DNA from: Dactylellina haptotyla
Taxonomy: Eukaryota; Ascomycota; Orbiliomycetes; Orbiliales; Orbiliaceae
DNA length: 64,000 nucleotides
Direction of reading: 5' to 3'
Assembly: GCA_031310005.1 (NCBI GenBank)
Contig: CM062385.1
Coordinates: 186,001 to 250,000 of the forward strand
Each line of letters begins with the position of its first letter. The first letter of the stretch is position 1. The notes beneath the pieces were generated by a model that worked only from the letters and a program-made list of their open reading frames with translations, searched no databases and was not told the DNA's origin. The position numbers and the translations under genes were made by a program. Shown piece after piece: positions 22,543 to 32,879 of this stretch.

Positions 22543-23015
22543 GGCAACTGGTGTAATATGTGCAAGAACGGTCGTACGCCTCTTTCGGCAGCAGATCCAA
22601 AAGACACCAAAGCAACTGTATACGTATATGAGGCCTGTATCCACAGCTATACGTATATATACCTCGAAGACAGGAGCCAGCTAGCGCTAGTCGCGTTGTG
22701 GATCGGCCATGCGTGTGTTGCACAACGTCGGCTGTGGCGGTGCGGCGGGCTGTGTGGCTGGTGGCGGTGGTAGCTTCCAGAACAGCGGCAGCCGGCACTG
22801 GCTCAGATGCTGCCGGGATCCTGTCGCGGGGTTGACCTGCTTGACGAAAGAGCAGCCCGGCCGTAAATTAATTATTAGTTACGTGTATCACCGCCATGCT
22901 CGCTCTGACAAATCCACCTCCTCAGCGCCGGTAGCTTTAAAGCCCCCCTCAGACCCATCCAGCCCCGTCATATCATCTCGTACCTGTCGTATACACCCCT
23001 CAGAAAGCTCCCTCG
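22543..23015. promoter_or_regulatory. Divergent intergenic region F-box / UBX gene
   Basis: This 473-bp region lies between divergent starts. It holds short TATA-like ACGTATATATAC runs near 22650-22662 on the F-box side and a long GC-rich, G/T-biased stretch (22700-22860). I see no RNA gene or repeat. Confidence 0.35.
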
Positions 23016-24723
23016 ATGGCGACGGTTGTAGTCAACGGCCCGAACCAACGGCGGCTCAACGTCAAAGTCACGCCGGGAACGGTCCTGAACGACGTTCTCA
23101 ACCAGGCCTGCGATAGATTCGGTCTCTCAGCTGACAGCTTCACATTAAGGTATGCACTTCTTCCCGTTTCTTCTGAAGAATAAGTTTGAGTGGTTTTTGC
23201 TAACAGAGTCTTCAGACACGGCAAAACAAATGTCGACCTCACGCTACCCTTCCGTCTGTCACGTCTCGGCCCCGGTGCTAAACTAGACATCGTCAAGCGT
23301 GAAGGTGGGAAGGCTGGCTCCACAATCACCGTCGCCCTACAGTTCGTCGACAACTCCGTGCCTAGAATGATCGAAAAATTCCCGAGTTCGGCGACGTTAT
23401 GGGAAATTCTAAAGAAATTCGAAGAGACCTCTGGTGGGAAGATACCGTTGACCGAACGAGCGGTGCCAGATGGAACCAAGCAGGGTGCCGGGAGGTTATT
23501 TTATGAGATGCCTACCATCCAAATCATAAATAAAGAGGTGCCTTTCCCACCTAACACCTATATGTAATATTCTTGCTGATTACTTCTGCAGCTTGCATCC
23601 CTCGACGATCTGAAAAAATCCCTCGCATCTCTAGGATTTACCTCTGGAACCGCCCTCCTCAAGATCAGATTCACAAAAACAGAAATACCCCTCGAGGATG
23701 CCATCGTATTCTTCGCAGACCTTCATGGCAAGCCTGACACCGCAGAAGCCTCCTCGTCCGCCAGCGCCTCTGCTTCCAAAGAAACACCCTCAGAAGATGC
23801 ATCCATGTCAGACCTCACATCCGAGGGTATAACTCCGGAAACCGCTACACCAGCATCTTCGACTCCCCTAAACACGGAGACATACCCCATCCCCACATTC
23901 CCCGACCAAATCGACCCTCCCGAGGAAACCTCACACGCACAAGTAGAACCCGTACATCGCGAAAACACAGATGTCGGTCCGAATAACCGAGAAATCTCCA
24001 TTTTCAACCCAGGGACGTCGACAAAGCCGTCTGCCGCTGCGGTCTCCGTCGACGAGAAAGAATACGACATGTCCATCAACCAGGCACGGCAGTACCAAGC
24101 CCAGCTGAAAGCCGCAACGATCAATAAACGACTCTTAACGGAAGCGCAGAAACAAAAGCTCGCGGATGAGGAGAAAGCTCGCAGGTTGGCGGTTGATAAA
24201 GTCGATGTGCGGATCAGGTTCCCCGAGGGGAGTGTTATTCAGAGTGTCTTCGCGCAGGGCGACACGTCGGAAGACTTATATGCGTTTGTGAAAGGGGTAA
24301 TGAAGAACCCAGGGTCGGGGTTCCATCTCGGTATGATAATATCCAACAGCTGGAAGTGACGAATTCTAGGGGAAATTTTGACTGACAAAAATAACTTATG
24401 CAGCCCTTCCGGGACCTAAACAGGAACCCATCCCCGCTGATAACAAGAAGATAATTCTCGATTTGGGAATAACCCATGCTACGCTGCTAAACTTCTACTG
24501 GAATGATAGCGTAAACGCTTCCATTAAGAAACAAGATCCACTATCTGCAGAATATCGTGAGAAGGCACGAAAGATGGAAGTACCGAAGGAACCGGATGCG
24601 GTACTGGTGGACGAGGAAGTTCTGGCAAACCAGGTCAAGAAAGGGAGCGGTAGCGGTGGAGGAAGCAGCTCTGGAGGCGTTGGTGCCAAGGTACCCAAGT
24701 GGTTAAAATTTGGGAAGAAATAA
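23016..24723 (+). CDS. UBX-domain protein of the TUG/ASPSCR1/Ubx4 type
   Basis: Four exons, join(23016..23149, 23216..23537, 23592..24330, 24404..24723), give 504 residues. The start MATVVVNGPNQRRLNVKVTP opens a TUG-type ubiquitin-like domain (about residues 1-85, with RHGKTNVDLTLPFRLSRL across the first intron). A second ubiquitin-like stretch runs to about 185, a Ser/Thr/Pro/Glu-rich linker follows, then a charged helix (EAQKQKLADEEKARRLA) and a C-terminal UBX domain (about 350-435: VDVRIRFPEGSVIQSVF). Proteins of this build bind Cdc48/p97 and help assemble or disassemble its hexamers. The tail has a Gly/Ser-rich patch and ends KVPKWLKFGKK. Intron 2 uses a weak donor (GTGCCT), but frame and family alignment require it. 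Confidence 0.88.
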
Positions 24724-25425
24724 ATGGTTGGATACCTTGCTTGATATCATTATAACATCCTGGCATATACTATGTGATGGAATAGATACACACGGTTTTG
24801 GGTCTCCAGCGAATTTGTTAATAGCAACCAAGGTATAGGTTTTTGGAAGGCGTTGGCAGAGAGTCATGTAGCAATGTACAATCATAGATTTTTGAGCGCA
24901 ACTTTCTCTTCTATGTTTTGTGTGAGATATATCGGTGCAAAGATAGTTCCATATGTTGAGTCGAGCCCGTTTGAGGCTCAGAGTACTATCGTAGTGCAAA
25001 TCTCCAAAGAACGGCGAACTGCAATGGGAAGCGAGCATATCAACTTGATACAAGGCTGGCCTGGGGCGCTGCGCAGACCAACACGTAATCCCATCAAACC
25101 AAACCTTGCCTACAACATATTTCCAGCAAGACGACCAAGCGTCCCAGCCGTAGTTTGACTCCGAGGTTGTAGCAATTCACGAATCCAGACCGGCCAGGCT
25201 TATAAACCGCAGTTTATCTATTATCAACGATCTGTCCTCTTTCTCCGTTTCGTTCCCGGATGTTTTGAACATCAGACGGCCGAGGACTCACGAGCCATTG
25301 CGCACCAATCGAATCGCCACCAACCCCGGTTTCAACCACACTACGCAACACGCCCCTCAGCATCAATCCATCACACCCGCACCAACGGGTTCGCGGGGAA
25401 TTTTGTACTTAAACAAGGCCAGAAC
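24724..25425. other. Intergenic region
   Basis: This holds the 3' flank of the UBX gene and the upstream region of the small membrane-protein gene. The short frames here lack domains. No RNA gene, repeat or named motif was seen. Confidence 0.4.
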
Positions 25426-26173
25426 ATGACGCCGTTAGACAGGTACCTCTACTTCTACTCCATCCTCCTCACAATATCAGAAGTAAGCTGCTGCTTCAGA
25501 TTCTTAAGTTCGCAATTTCTCTAACAATTTAAACAATTTCCCGTGTTCTTCGCCGGTGGTAACGAAAACACATCTCGATGTCTTCGACCGGCAAGAACAC
25601 TTCTTCTTCTGAATCAAACAGAATGCTCAATTCGAAAGTATTTACACTACCCCTGCTTCTCTCTCCTTACCCTGGGATTGTTTTATTTTCTTTTCTTTGA
25701 TGGCCATCATGTTACAAAATCTGCTCAAGATCCCTTTATTGTTGATAACTGGTTTCGTTGACGGTAAACTCGCGATCGACTTGCTGATTCCAACTTTCAC
25801 ACTTCAGAATGCCGTGCTAGCCTTTGGCGGGCTGGTGGCTGCTGCTACCGTGTTTACGATCTGGGGGAGCGGTGACCAACCTATTTTCCCAAAGGTGGAA
25901 GATCCTACGGGTGGTATGTATTTTCACCATAATATCGATGCATCTCAGATCTACTTTGAAAGCTGCATTGTCGCTAACTTGTATACCAGATCCGGAAACA
26001 TGGTCGATAGATCAGTTGAGACGGTGGTTGGAATTGGTGAGGAACGTCATTTAGAGCGAGCCGGGAGATAGGCTGATAATTGAATGGTCTCACAGAGGAA
26101 TTTATATCCGTCACCGACAGCGACAAAGGAGCAGTTATTAGAGAGGGTCAGGCTGAATATCCGACGTCCTTGA
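25426..26173 (+). CDS. Small membrane protein with SAP/HeH-like C-terminus
   Basis: Proposed exons are join(25426..25482, 25730..25913, 25990..26036, 26096..26173), 121 residues. Exons 2-4 are well supported by frame and splice signals: a hydrophobic part (IPLLLITGFVDG, then a helix with AFGGLVAAATVFTIW) followed by a helix-loop-helix tail (WSIDQLRRWLELRNL, then TKEQLLERVRLNI) resembling SAP/HeH motifs. Exon 1 (MTPLDRYLYFYSILLTISE) is less sure because its intron would be 247 nt, long for this window; an alternative start is the ATG at 25700. A hydrophobic N-terminus with a HeH-like tail recalls small ER or nuclear-envelope proteins. The function is unknown; any membrane-to-DNA contact is speculation. 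Confidence 0.55.
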
Positions 26174-26655
26174 AGTCATACCCAGTCACAGTTTTCTTAT
26201 TATCATTTAAGAATAATACAAGCGCTCATTACAATGCCTCAGTCTTCCAATCTCATACAATCCCGAACCAGTGCTTCGTTTGAAAAAAATAGGAATATTA
26301 TTCAAAATTAAAATGCCAATCGCAGTGCATATGCTTGCCTTCTGCCACTCAGCCCCTGACGGGTTCAACCTCTCCGATCCCCACCATCATCACGGTCGTC
26401 ATATGTACAGCCGATACTATCCCAACCGCCATCCCTAATGGTATATACACGAAAATACCCAGAATTAACCCCTCCACTCCCACCTGGTAAAAAGCGTAAG
26501 CAAGTAGAAAAAAAAAGAAACTAAAAACACCATGTGGATGCTTCTAAAATGGGAAGAAAATCTCCATCTAAAAGACAGAAACACAATGAAAAAAACCTAT
26601 TGACCCTCTATAGTTTATAAGTCTATTGATCGGGGTATACGCTCTATTATGTGCC
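26174..26655. other. Convergent 3' flanks
   Basis: This lies between two convergent gene ends. It is A-rich near 26510-26600 with no gene-like frame, hairpin or repeat. Confidence 0.4.
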
Positions 26656-28372
26656 TTATTCTCTCGAGACCGCCACCATCAATCCACCTTTCTCGATAAC
26701 TCCGGCTCTTTCAAACGCATCGACAAACATCCCTTGCAATGCTGTCCAGTGGAACCACACGCCACCTACAACCGCCAAATGCCAAAGATTGTGGCTGCCG
26801 CCGATCAAATCGAACATTCCAGGTCTCCACCTCTCGGGGATCTGCATGGCGTACACCGTCGCGCCGGCAAGGTAAACCGCTAGCGATTTGAAGATGGGGA
26901 GGTAGAAGCCCAGACACCAGGCGGCGCCGCGGGTGTACACCAGCTGTGCGAGCGGGAGGAAACCGGAGGCGGCGAGGGAGACGTAGAACATGACGCGGTA
27001 ACCCCGGTAGTCGGTTCGGTTGAAGATTGGGCGCCAGGGGAAGATGACGCCGAGGACACCGAGGATGACGGTCAGAGACATGTAGAAGGTGCGGGATGCC
27101 GGTTCGTTGTAGAAAGCTGCATACTAAAGTGTATTCAATAACAATGGTTAGTTCCCAGATCCTGTTTTTGATGGGTGTGTAGGGAGATTTTTGCGAACCT
27201 CAGTTGTGAGAATGCTCGAAGCGACGAGGAGACTGATTCCTGTGTAGTCCACGCAGGCGAATCTTTCCATGGTGCTCAACTCTGCGATACTGCTCATCGT
27301 ATGCCAGATAGTACTGCAGGCGAGCGCCTTGGCCGCAGCGATGAAGAATAACGCATTGATATACTTGTCCGCCGTGGTGTGGATGGAGAAGTTGGTGGAG
27401 GAAGGGTAGAGGTAGAATGCGAGGGTGAGGACAAAGACGAATCCTAGGAGATGGGTCCAAATGTTACAGGTTTCGTTGTGGATGTAAGTGAACGCGGAGA
27501 GGACGCAGTCGAGCTTCTTCTCTGAGAAGCGGTAGCCAGAGAGGATATGGGCGTTGACTTTCCATGGCGCGGGGAGGTCTACAGCAGCAGATAACGTTAG
27601 TCAATATGTAAAATGATCCCGATGAAACTGGGTTGAATTCCTGATGATAACATACCAGCGTAGCTCAATAGCTTGCCTTCTCTCGCCTTTGTGATGGCTC
27701 GCTCGATACTCTCTGCTAGCTCGCTGGCGCCTTCCACCGCTTTCTCAATCTTCTGCTTGGCCCTCAACAGCTTACGATCCATACTCGCCTGCGCCCTCTG
27801 ATCGAACTCCACCAACATCTCGCTCAAGAACGCCAACCCGGCCTTTGCCTTGTCGTGGAAGTCGTTCTCCCAGACGCCCTTTGCGACCAATGCATCGTTA
27901 TAACTTGCTTCCAGGATCTCAACCATCAGCCGGGCTTTCCGGCGACCCCGGGCTACCATCTCATCTGAGACTCGGCCGCATTCCGAGCGGATGGTGGAGA
28001 GGGTCGTGTATGTCTTTTCGAGGCGCTGATCGAGCGATTCTGTACCGATGGTGCGGTACTCGTCTAGGTGTTTCTCGAAACGGTCCAGCCGTTCCTCGAG
28101 GTCGGCGAGAAAGTCGTCCAACTGATCAATATCAAAAAAAGAAAGAAAAATCGTCAGCCATGCATTTTCAGATCAAAATTAGGTATATCAGTCACTAGAA
28201 GACCCACCATTTCGAGGAATTGCTCCTCATCCTCGGGCAGAGAGTAGTGGCGCAGGCTGCCGCCGAAGGACATGCGGCGGATGCGATTGACGGCGGTCTG
28301 CTGCCATGTTTCCAGTCCGTCGACGGCAGTTGTCGTGGCGGAGGACGTGCCGCTGCTGCCGTCGGATTCCAT
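26656..28372 (-). CDS. IZH3: PAQR / hemolysin-III family membrane protein (Izh3-like)
   Basis: Four exons, complement(join(26656..27123, 27199..27578, 27656..28121, 28208..28372)), give 492 residues. Residues 1-55 are Ser/Thr-rich. Exon 2 (56-210) is a long charged helix, probably coiled coil (DDFLADLEERLDRFEKHLDE...). From 211 on comes a 7-transmembrane PAQR core with the three family motifs: FTYIHNETCNIWTH (240-253), ACSTIWHTMSS, and HNLWHLAVVGG near the C-terminus, which carry the putative metal-binding Ser/His residues. The extended N-terminus before the core is the layout of yeast Izh3, linked to zinc and sterol homeostasis. The start MESDGSSG is the first ATG that leads directly into the exon; an upstream Gln/Asn/Thr-rich frame has no family support. 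Confidence 0.87.
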
Positions 28373-29576
28373 TGTTTCCGGGTGCGTTGCCTGCGTTGGT
28401 TCTGTGGCAGATCTTGTTGTTGTTTTTGTTGTTGATCTTTGTTGGGGGGATTTGTTGTTGTTGCCGTTGTTGCTGACCAGCTGAAAAGCAATATAATGCG
28501 AAGTTCTGATCAAATGAGGGTCCGAAATGAAGGGAGAAGATGGATATAAAAAGCTGCCACGAGGGATCGGAAGAACAGGAAGAAAGAAGCAATAGGAAGT
28601 GAAATAAGAAAAAGGAGTGTGACCGGTGGAGCCGAGAGGAGGTACCTTTTTACATCGCCGGCAGGCTGACCGTAAGAACAAGAAGGTGAAAGCGAAAAAG
28701 TAACCAGAGCAAATACCCGTTCCTCCACTAGCTGGTAAGAGCAGACCAAGGAGAGTTCACGTTTTGTTGGGTTTCAGCCCGGCTAAAACCCGCCTCAAAT
28801 TACAGTTATTACAAAGCGGCCACTGGCCCCCGACGACCAGCGGCAATTACGCCTTTTTAATATTTCGGTCATGGTCATGGGGTAAATTATTGGCTGTAAT
28901 TGTCCTGAGGTGGAAATGCATTCCTGTATGCGGGCCGTGGAGGGGCATCTCGCAGGCGGAATTCCGCCTGTCTTCAACTACTTGGTTAATTAAGGGCATG
29001 GCATTCTCTTATCGATACCCAATTCATCGATAGATGGATGGTCAGTCGTCGATAGAGGCAAAAAATATTCATGTGAAGATTGTTGGGTTTCTGTTATCAA
29101 TAGCCAGTAACAGGGCGTATCCATCAACATGTGCAAGGCATCTGGCAGGCATGTGGGCAGACCGCCCCCATGGCTCGCTCGCGCTGTCAGTCAGGGTCCA
29201 TGCTTAACCGCATGCATCTTATTATCGCCATCGAAAATGAGACATCGAAAAAGATAAACCACGCGGTATAAGGAAGAAGAAAACGGCGAAGGGAAATAGA
29301 TAGCACTTCAAGTTTTTACACAGACGAAGACGAAAGAGTTGGAGAAAGTAGTTCCACAAAGGAGATTTTGAATCAAGCAAAACAATAGTTAGGTGTTGTC
29401 GCGTACAATCCATTTTTTCGTTCTTCTCACAAACATTCCACGACATGGAAATTCCGTATCACAAGTAAAAAAGAAAATTTGAATAAAAAAAGGAATACAA
29501 ATGATGAGAAACTACTAAAGGACGCCCCCACAGTTCTGACGTTACCCCTCCACTAGTATAAAACAACTAGCGGCCT
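28373..29576. other. Intergenic region upstream of the PAQR gene
   Basis: This is 1.2 kb between the PAQR start and the 3' end of the RhoGAP gene, both minus strand. The first ~150 bp (to 28520) are G/T-rich on the plus strand, that is CAA-repeat-rich in the transcript sense, probably an unstructured 5' leader. The rest has no coding-like frame or repeat. Confidence 0.4.
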
Positions 29577-32500
29577 CTAGTCGTCGACGGATCTATCGGT
29601 CAGGCTAACCCCAATATTCCTGCGTGGCTGATACCCCCTTCCTGGAGCTCTCCTAACTCCGACGTCATCGGACTTGGGTGGTGGCTGGTGGGGCAACTTG
29701 TTGTCGTGCGCCACTTCCTCCTCAGGACTCTGTTCGTATGCGTCCGCCGTCTGCGAGAAATTGCTCGATGCCTCGGCCGCAAAAGCTGCTTGTTGCGGAT
29801 CAATATCGCCGAGGCCGCCGAGTCCTGGAACCTCAAGGGACTGACGGTATCGCGATGCGCTGTTGTTGGTTGGCGAAGTCGTTGGGTTGATGGGGATTCT
29901 GGGGAAATCGCCGCCCTTGGAGGAGTCTCTCCTGTTGCGACCTTGTGCGGCAGGGGAAGATGGTCTGCTTCGTGCGGCAATCACAGCACGAGCTCGTGCC
30001 TGCTCGTTCGCCTTACGGCTGGACTCATCTGTAGAGCTGGGGGCACGGTTTCTACCAGCATTCAACGACCGCTCACGCTTGAGTTCACCGAAAATCAATT
30101 CCTTATGAGAAAGTAGATCGCGGAATAGTCGTGAGGCGTGCTTGTCATGTTGGGTCACTATGCTCTCAACGCGGGGTCTCAAGATACATGGGGCAAATGC
30201 GACACTCAGGTCATTATAGTACTGTTCCTCTGCGGATGTGAGTTCAATCAAACGAGTAAAGTGAGATACCATAGCATCAAGTGTGGCAATGTTGGCGAGA
30301 AGGAGGCCACCAAGTGTGTTTTGGATGACAGAAAGGCGGGTCTGGTCGTCACCTTCGCCGCCATGGGTGTGGTAGATGGTCTTGATGACATCGTAGACGC
30401 GGGAGGAAACAAGAGAGTCTAGAAAGCATTAGTAACGATTCTCGGCGGTAGGAATAGAAATGTCTTACCAGGAAGCTCGAGGAGGTAGAGTTTAAGAGCG
30501 CTAGCAACAATTGGCATATCATACTTCTCCAACAAGTCCCTTGGAATCGCCTTTCCATTGTTGATGGCGTTTCTAAGGTGATGAGTAGCCTTGAGTGGAA
30601 CATCGACGGTCCAAATACCTCGCCTAGCCTCGTCCGTTTCAAGATCGGGATAATCTATGAGGGAAGTTAGCTCTAGCTTCTGGGGATAAATTGAGAGCAC
30701 GTACGGTTATCGAGGTATTGAAGAATCGAGGTAACGATAAGAGGCACTCTCTTACGATCACCTCTAGCTCTCAACTCTAAATCGACTCCGTAGGTCTGGT
30801 CTGTACTAAAAGTCAGCTTGAGTTGGGTTTGCTTTTGTATAGAGAGTTCATACCGCCAGCAGTGTTATAGTAGCTCTCATACGTAGTAACCTTGGGCAAG
30901 AAGGAACCAGTCCTGTAGGTATCGATCATCCACCTCAGATCGCCTGGAGGTTGAACAGTCTCTTGGAATAACATCATGGTATCCACGCTGGCCTGCAAAG
31001 TAGGGATAACACTCTTGACGGCTCCCGAGAAATCCAGAATGACCGCCTTGATGGCCTTCAGACGATCCAACTCGCAGCGCTCCATGAATTTGAGATGATC
31101 CATCATAGATTCCTCTAGATTGCAGCGGATGAGATCTAGCTTCAAGACACCTGCTTTGTACTTGTCGTCCGCCTCTGTGGCCTCTCTCTTGAGCTTGTCA
31201 TACTGGGTCTCACCAGGGCGTGGCTGGCTAAGATATCTGTTGAACATGTCGCTGAGGGCATTTCCCGGGCTCTCTGGACTAAGATCATCGACCTCCTCGA
31301 CGGTGGACAGCATGTTCGCTAGGGTACCTTTCCTCTGGAGAGGAACAGGCGCGGCGGCTTTGCCTGCTATCTCGAATGCCTTGGGTTTCCATTGATAGCT
31401 CATCTTTGAAGAGTTGGCGAATGTATTGCCCATGTTCCCGACCAAACGCAAGAAACCATGTCCAATAAGATCCTGGCCGATCCTTTCAGCTGCGCTAACG
31501 GTGGTAGCGCCGAGATGCTTCTGCAAATGCTGGACGATAACATCTCCCGGTGTGCAGTTCGCGTACGTTCCTAGAAGAGTAACCTTGACTTCGTTCATCG
31601 GCAGGGTATCCAAAGCGCTGGCAAGAATCTTCTTCAGTTGCGAAGGCGCATAGAACATGTCGCCGATTTCATATGAGTCCTCATCATCCTCTGCTTCTGC
31701 AACTTTAATCTGAGGGGCAGCTGAAGTTGAAGCCTTGGGTGGTGAAGCTGGAGTGCCAGGAGTGCCAGGGTCTTTCTCTCCATTGGCGATGGCCTTGGCC
31801 TCCTTCGACTTGTCGATGCTCGAGAACCCCAGTTCTTTCTCCTGGTCGTAATCCTCCAAAAGTCTGCACTTGTTGAAAAAGTTGTTTCGCAGCTTCTTGA
31901 CGTTCTCGGTCTGTTTATCGTGGTTTCGGATCTTGCCCTGGAGGTCGTCGTGGGACATCTCCACACGTTGCTCGTGGGCCTCGGACCATTGCGAGAAGGG
32001 TTCGATGACCAGCTTGCGAATGTTCTCCGCGACTTTCTTGTGGCTGTCTCCCGCCTAAAAACTCGTTTTCCCGATCAAAACGTGGTGGGATCGCCTGTTG
32101 TTAGCCACGGCCTCTTCTTTGGTGCATTGGTGTTGTTGTCGCATGCGAAACACCACCACGACCACGATAGGAGGCCTCCGTATGTTCTGCACCCCACGGC
32201 CAGCTCCAAGCCGCACCGCACAAGGGGATTGTTCGTATATTGTGGAGAAGTGTGTCGCAACGTACCGATTCCATTTCCTTCTTGATTCCCTCGTATGCCT
32301 AAAAATAGAATATCACCAAGAATCCCGTCAGCCAGGTCCCACCCTCGAACCGAAACTTCAGCCTCAGCTCGCAGAGCTAGCTCCGAATACCAAGCTCAGG
32401 TGGCCCCTGCCAGCACAGCACAGCAACACCTCTACCGAGCAGGCAAAAAAATATCTCAAATACTTTTTCTGTTCGCCTCTCTGTCTCCAAGTTTCTTTTC

Positions 32501-32879
32501 TCCTTGATGACCGGGCTTGTGCGGGTGATAACGAACCTTCCGTGTACTAGCTCCCTCATCCCTTACAAATCCCTCTGGGTTCTCGGCTGCGGGTGAGATG
32601 GCCTTTAGTTTGTCGCCATAGGCGTCCTCGGCGTCAGCTCGTAGACGGGCGATGGTGATGACCTGTTGGTTCTCGACGACACCCTGCTGGAGTTTTGCGA
32701 AGAGTTTCCCGAGGCCTGAAGTGATTCGAATGATGTAAGAGCAGCTCTCGTGTCAGCGGCAATCGTTAATTGCGGAAGCAAAGCTGGAATCCGCCGGTGA
32801 GGGTGGAACGAAGGGAGGGGTAATGCGAACCTCCAGCGTAGTCTGACGACCAGAAGGATTCCGTGAAACCGGTAGGCAT
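29577..32879 (-). CDS. Rgd2-like F-BAR/DEP/RhoGAP protein
   Basis: Seven exons, complement(join(29577..30418, 30469..30654, 30705..30800, 30854..32054, 32266..32298, 32537..32715, 32831..32879)), give 861 residues. The N-terminal half is an F-BAR domain (FTESFWSSDYAGGLGKLFAK, then VIEPFSQWSEAHEQRV) interrupted at about 225-312 by a DEP domain (MNEVKVTLLGTYANCTPGD, IGQDLIGHGFLRLVG), after which the F-BAR helices resume. This split is the layout of yeast Rgd2. A RhoGAP domain follows (about 495-690), then a basic, disordered tail. It should bind curved plasma membrane and control a Rho GTPase in polarity. The usual arginine-finger position (GxxR) reads GIWT (Thr535), so classical catalysis is in doubt. 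Introns 2 and 3 (238 and 211 nt) are long. Confidence 0.88.

Noticed and set aside
22571-22644. Upstream extension of the second F-box protein (adds MDTGLIYVYSCFGVFW...)
   Set aside because: It precedes a normal F-box start, is hydrophobic without a proper signal layout, and the ATG at 22542 fits the family better.
25697-26071. Longer single frame through the small membrane-protein gene
   Set aside because: It reads through two introns with good GT..AG signals; the spliced reading gives a coherent SAP/HeH-like tail, while the read-through tail does not.
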